Source: Planctomycetota bacterium
Lineage (GTDB): Bacteria > Planctomycetota > Planctomycetia > Pirellulales > Pirellulaceae
Direction of reading: 5' to 3'
DNA length: 17,581 nt
Assembly (NCBI GenBank): GCA_024274855.1
Contig: JAJSAJ010000118.1
Location: 1-17,581, forward strand
Both the position numbers and the translations under genes were made by a program. Of the stretch, positions 14,522 to 17,581 are shown in pieces; position 1 is the stretch's first letter, and each line of letters starts with the position of its first letter. Under the pieces are notes generated by a model. The model searched no databases. It saw only the letters and a list, made by a program, of their open reading frames with translations, and had not been told where the DNA came from.

Positions 14522-17017
14522 ATGCAAATACTGACTATCGGTAAGGTCGTTATTCTGACGTTGTGTCTCAATAGCCTCGTCCAGCGATTGGGCGTTGCCG
14601 GCGAGAATCTCGTGCGGAATCCAGGATTCGAGCAGGGAGGAGACGGGTGGGATTTTCGGGTTGCGCGGCGATCGGATATCGCACCGGCAATCGATCTTGC
14701 GATTGATGATAGTACGGCACATACAGGCAAGGTGTCGGCCCGGCTTACGTTGGATTTTGAATCGAGGGCGCAGTTTTTTCGCCCGGTACAGAAGGTCAAG
14801 CTGTTCCCCGATACGGAATATCTTCTCTCGGCCTACGTGAAAACGGAGCTGACGGATGGGGCTGTCCATCTCGAGCTTCAGGATGTACGCGGATGGAAGC
14901 GGTTGCTTAAGGGGTCATTTCCCTTGCGTGGTCGAAGTGACTGGATCAAGTTGGACGTGCCGTTTCGGACGAGCTTGACAACCGAAGCCGTCCGCATCGG
15001 ACTCCGACATATCGGTCGGGAGGGTGACAAGACGCCCGTGAAAGGTCGGGTCTGGCTCGATGACGTGGTACTGAGGGAGCGAGGGTCCGGTGTCCCTCGG
15101 CTGTCCCCGGACGCGTTGAAAGCCGCGATCGAGAACAGCAAACGGATCGTACTGGAAAACTATGCTGTCAGAATCGCGTTTGCCGAACCGAGACTGAGGG
15201 TCCGGCAGATCCTATTCAAGAGCCGCCCGTCGCTCGCACTGCTGCCAGGGCCTTTTCCGGAATTGCCCCTGTACTCGATCCGACTGGAGAACATGGATGG
15301 TCGTGTCGAAGAGGTGCGATCCTTGCACGCGTTGAGCGTTGAGGTCGAGCAGGTTGCGCCAAGTTCGTATCTGCTTTCCGCTCTGCATGATCGTGGAGTC
15401 CGAAGTGTTCGTGTGCGCGTGACGCTCAGCCAAACGGGACATGTCGACCTTTCGCTGACCGACGTGCGGATGCAGCCGGGATGGCGAGTGACCGAGATCA
15501 TGTTTCCCCAGATTGTTACGCGCGGCGTGCTTGGCAAGAAGCCTGAAGATACATTTGTTGGTGGCGAGCGTCCGATATCGTTGGTTGATGGGTATCGCTT
15601 TAGGGCCGTGAATTACCCCACGTCATCGCGCGTGCCCTTGCTCTATCAATACGGCACTGACGGTGGGATTTATCTGATGGTGTTGGACCCGGAGCAACGA
15701 GTGAAGACGCTGGAATTACAGCCGTTATCCAAGCGGATCGGGGCGGTACCGAGTTCGATTGCGTGGCGTTGTGACGTTAAGGTCGGAGCGGGCGACGCGG
15801 TGCCACGGCAAATAGTGCGCATCGGGCCGATTGAGCAGAGTGCCTATGAGGCGGCGGAAGTCTATCGCGATTGGGCTGAGACCCAGCCATGGTGTCCCAA
15901 GCCCCTTACCCAACGTCGCGACATCGGCGAGTGGCGATTGCGCGGCGTCCCGCACTATTTCATTTATCTTCCGGAGTCTGGTCCGAAGTTGTTGACCAAG
16001 CCGCTGCGCGAAATGACTCGGAAAGAACGCGTTGAGCATGTCAAGCAAAATCGAAGGCCTTTCCGTCTGAAGGAAGTGCCTGATGTGATGCGCGAGTTGC
16101 CCCGGGAAATCAGCGAGCTTGGAGGGGTTGTCGATTTGCGAGGCTGGGAGAAATGGGGCCTGTGGATGAACCCCGACTGGTGGCCTCCGCGCCAAGGTGA
16201 AGACGTGCTTCGCAAGGCCACGGAGGCAATCCATCAGGCTGGGCTGAATGTTACGGCGGATGTGATGTTCTACAACCTGAATATTCAAAACGCGAAAGGT
16301 AAGGGTGGGTTCGGCGAAGATGGCATGCGTGCCTTGGAATCGCTAAACATGGTGCCGGAAAATGTGGCGATGATCGACCAACAAGGCAACCTGGTGTCGG
16401 GCGGAGCGGCTCAATATCGCGGGAATATCGTTTGTCCAACAGCGACCGCTCCACGGCAACATGCCGTACGAACGCTAATTCAAATGAAGAACGCAGGGTT
16501 TGATGATGTCCAGTTTGACGGTGGAGGTATGGAGATCACCAAGCCATGCTTCAGTCGAAAGCACACGCATCCGCGTGGGTATGGCTGTTGGCAGACCGAG
16601 GTTGCTCGGGAGTATCTGGACCGAGTGCGCGATGCCATCCCCGAAGCAAGGCAGACGGGGTTTGGTTTCTTGGAAGAGTACTTCAACGAAGTACGTTTGC
16701 ATTCGTACGTGGCCGTCTACACGCGTTGCGAACAGATGAGAAACTTGCGCGCCCGCGCAATGGCCCTTACGAGAAAACGGCGCACACCGTTGCCCAGCAT
16801 CTTCTCCTTTGTGTATCACGGCCGAATGGTTGAGACAGGGTTTTTGGTAGCTATGGGCCGGTTCCCTATGCGGCGGCGGCCAACATGGCCATCGGCATCT
16901 GTGCCGGGCCCCAACCGACTCCGTGGATTACTTTTGGTGACATACTCGATGAGCGTTGGGTCAGGATCTTTATCGCTGGGACAAAAGCTCGACAGACTTT
17001 CGCACATGACTTTGTGA
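14522..17017 (+). CDS. Secreted carbohydrate-binding and glycoside-hydrolase-like protein (frameshifted)
   Basis: The start at 14522 has GGAG 11 bases upstream and a signal peptide (MQILTIGKVVILTLCLNSLV). Residues about 28-185 form a carbohydrate-binding-type jelly roll, recognised from ENLVRNPGFEQGGDGW and VKGRVWLDDVVLRE. After a beta-rich middle, residues from about 535 look like a TIM-barrel glycosidase of the DUF6259 kind: WGLWMNPDWWPP, then FDDVQFDGGGME (about 660), HTHPRGYGCWQTEVAREYLD and GFLEEYFNE (about 715, with candidate catalytic acids). Family similarity is from memory and not tested. The true frame is lost at about 16841; residues encoded after it up to 17017 (arginine- and serine-rich) are out-of-frame junk, and the real C-terminus is in the frame ending at 17367. 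The gene probably shares a transcript with the propeller gene upstream. Confidence 0.8.
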   Translation: MQILTIGKVVILTLCLNSLVQRLGVAGENLVRNPGFEQGGDGWDFRVARRSDIAPAIDLAIDDSTAHTGKVSARLTLDFESRAQFFRPVQKVKLFPDTEYLLSAYVKTELTDGAVHLELQDVRGWKRLLKGSFPLRGRSDWIKLDVPFRTSLTTEAVRIGLRHIGREGDKTPVKGRVWLDDVVLRERGSGVPRLSPDALKAAIENSKRIVLENYAVRIAFAEPRLRVRQILFKSRPSLALLPGPFPELPLYSIRLENMDGRVEEVRSLHALSVEVEQVAPSSYLLSALHDRGVRSVRVRVTLSQTGHVDLSLTDVRMQPGWRVTEIMFPQIVTRGVLGKKPEDTFVGGERPISLVDGYRFRAVNYPTSSRVPLLYQYGTDGGIYLMVLDPEQRVKTLELQPLSKRIGAVPSSIAWRCDVKVGAGDAVPRQIVRIGPIEQSAYEAAEVYRDWAETQPWCPKPLTQRRDIGEWRLRGVPHYFIYLPESGPKLLTKPLREMTRKERVEHVKQNRRPFRLKEVPDVMRELPREISELGGVVDLRGWEKWGLWMNPDWWPPRQGEDVLRKATEAIHQAGLNVTADVMFYNLNIQNAKGKGGFGEDGMRALESLNMVPENVAMIDQQGNLVSGGAAQYRGNIVCPTATAPRQHAVRTLIQMKNAGFDDVQFDGGGMEITKPCFSRKHTHPRGYGCWQTEVAREYLDRVRDAIPEARQTGFGFLEEYFNEVRLHSYVAVYTRCEQMRNLRARAMALTRKRRTPLPSIFSFVYHGRMVETGFLVAMGRFPMRRRPTWPSASVPGPNRLRGLLLVTYSMSVGSGSLSLGQKLDRLSHMTL

Positions 17018-17367
17018 TGCTTGGCCGGATGCTCCGGCCGATCCGCGTTGAGCCCTGGACGACCCTGAAACTCTCGATGAAAGATGCGGCTGCGGGGAAG
17101 TGGCGGCAGAAGGAATTGGAAGTCCCGGCGATTATCCAGCAGGCCTACCGATCGCCCGCGGGCAAAATCGGTTGGCTGTTGATCAATCACACTGATCACC
17201 AGGTCCGTTGTTCGGCTCGCGGTCCCCTGCCCCACTGGTATCTTGAGTTGACCGCGTCCGAGGAAATACGAAGAACGACGCTCGATCAATCCGAGCGAGT
17301 GTCCGCCGAATCCCTGAAGAACGTGACTTTGCAACCGGCCGAAGTTGTGCTTTTGGAACAGCTGTAA
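16846..17367 (+). pseudogene. C-terminal part of the glycoside-hydrolase-like protein, shifted frame
   Basis: Starting right after a T5 run (16841-16845), the frame one base back reads GSYGPVPYAAAANMAIGICA, then PTPWITFGDI and on to a C-terminal beta-rich tail ending VVLLEQL. This continues the barrel domain smoothly. If the run had six T, the text would be TGFFGSYGPVPY and the whole gene would be 949 codons including the stop. An upstream TGA in this frame (16831-16833) and the lack of a ribosome binding site show that it is not an independent gene. The ATG at 16885 is only an internal methionine. Confidence 0.8.
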
Positions 17368-17581
17368 AGGCATCGTGCCAGTTGGCGGATGGTTGCTGTT
17401 TCTTCTGTTTGAGCAGCCCTTCTTCTCGTCGCCTCATGTTGCACCCTGATCGGTGGGCCTTCCCCTCCCATCACCCTTGGGCGAACGTCTCTCTCATCCG
17501 TGGGTCGGCTCTGCCATCCGTGGGTTTCCTATTCTTCTCATCGCCACACGTCGCACCCTGATCGGTGGGCCTTCCCCTCCC
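17368..17581. other. Intergenic end of window with direct repeat
   Basis: No gene is seen. The stretch carries two copies of a repeat (17420-17469 and 17532-17581), plus a doubled CATCCGTGGGT at 17495-17505 and 17515-17525. Both suggest a tandem array that continues beyond the right edge. Confidence 0.5.
17420..17581. repeat. Direct repeat, 50-base unit with a 112-base period
   Basis: Bases 17420-17469 and 17532-17581 match at about 45 of 50 positions, and the last 29 bases (from GCACCCTGATCGGTGGGCCT on) are identical. The second copy is cut by the window edge, so the unit and copy number cannot be fixed. Confidence 0.75.

Noticed and set aside
16838..16850. Programmed -1 frameshift site
   Set aside because: In the zero frame the sequence is GGG TTT TTG, which is not a canonical slippery heptamer, and no downstream hairpin stands out. 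A lost T in the homopolymer is simpler.
17441..17581. CRISPR array at the right edge
   Set aside because: Only two copies are visible, the spacing of 112 bases is too long for a repeat-spacer unit, and no cas-like gene is present.
1..17581. tRNA or rRNA genes
   Set aside because: Scanning both strands by eye gave no cloverleaf-like sequence with a T-loop GTTCRA motif in context and no rRNA-like segment. A covariance search would be needed for certainty.

Overview
The window looks like chromosomal DNA of a planctomycete (phylum Planctomycetota, plausibly a Pirellulales relative). No rRNA or other taxonomic marker is present. The call rests on gene content: a secreted formylglycine sulfatase, a very large secreted PQQ-type beta-propeller protein with a methyltransferase-like insert and a C-terminal Cys-x-Cys/YPxQT motif, a large secreted glycoside-hydrolase-like protein, and intergenic DNA rich in hairpin repeats. 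This is inference from family knowledge, not a database result.

Left part, about 1-4600, with genes on the minus strand. In transcription order from right to left these are: a remnant of an Lrp/AsnC regulator (4456-4584), a conserved-looking 172-residue protein of unknown function (3840-4358), an ACT-domain D-3-phosphoglycerate dehydrogenase of the SerA type (2476-3669), a secreted sulfatase (465-2027), and the signal-peptide end of another secreted protein running off the left edge (1-117). A GTCAGACC-type repeat occurs at 217-318 and, inverted, at 4416-4454, where it marks the end of the Lrp remnant.

Middle part, about 4600-7580. This is a repeat-rich tract with one confident gene, a putative lipoprotein of the lipase type (alpha/beta hydrolase, 5798-6883). 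The gene is bracketed by two near-identical 276/277-base repeats in inverted orientation (4846-5121 and 7276-7552). Each carries three hairpins, and the longest has a perfect 18-bp stem with a compensatory base-pair change between the copies. A diverged partial third copy lies at 2336-2428. Further hairpins lie at 5195-5279 and 5637-5687.

Right part, 7580-17581, all on the plus strand. A cytoplasmic alpha/beta hydrolase (7580-8401) overlaps the start of an MMPL/RND-type membrane transporter (8379-10628). The transporter reading frame is interrupted by an in-frame TAG at 10401-10403, after which the last two membrane helices remain readable in the same frame. A doubtful small ORF follows (10636-10983). 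Next comes a likely two-gene transcript: the PQQ-propeller/methyltransferase-like protein (11196-14432) and a carbohydrate-binding/glycoside-hydrolase-like protein (14522-17367). The second gene is split by a one-base frameshift at a run of five T (16841-16845). The window ends in a direct repeat with a 112-base period.

Functionally, the secreted sulfatase, the glycoside-hydrolase-like protein and the signal-peptide protein at the left edge fit a polysaccharide-scavenging lifestyle, while the hydrolase/transporter pair looks like a separate lipid or small-molecule export unit. The most unusual features are the covarying hairpin repeats around the lipase gene, the two interrupted large genes, and the propeller protein with a degenerate methyltransferase-like insert. 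I did not find a clearly novel multi-gene defence or mobile system.
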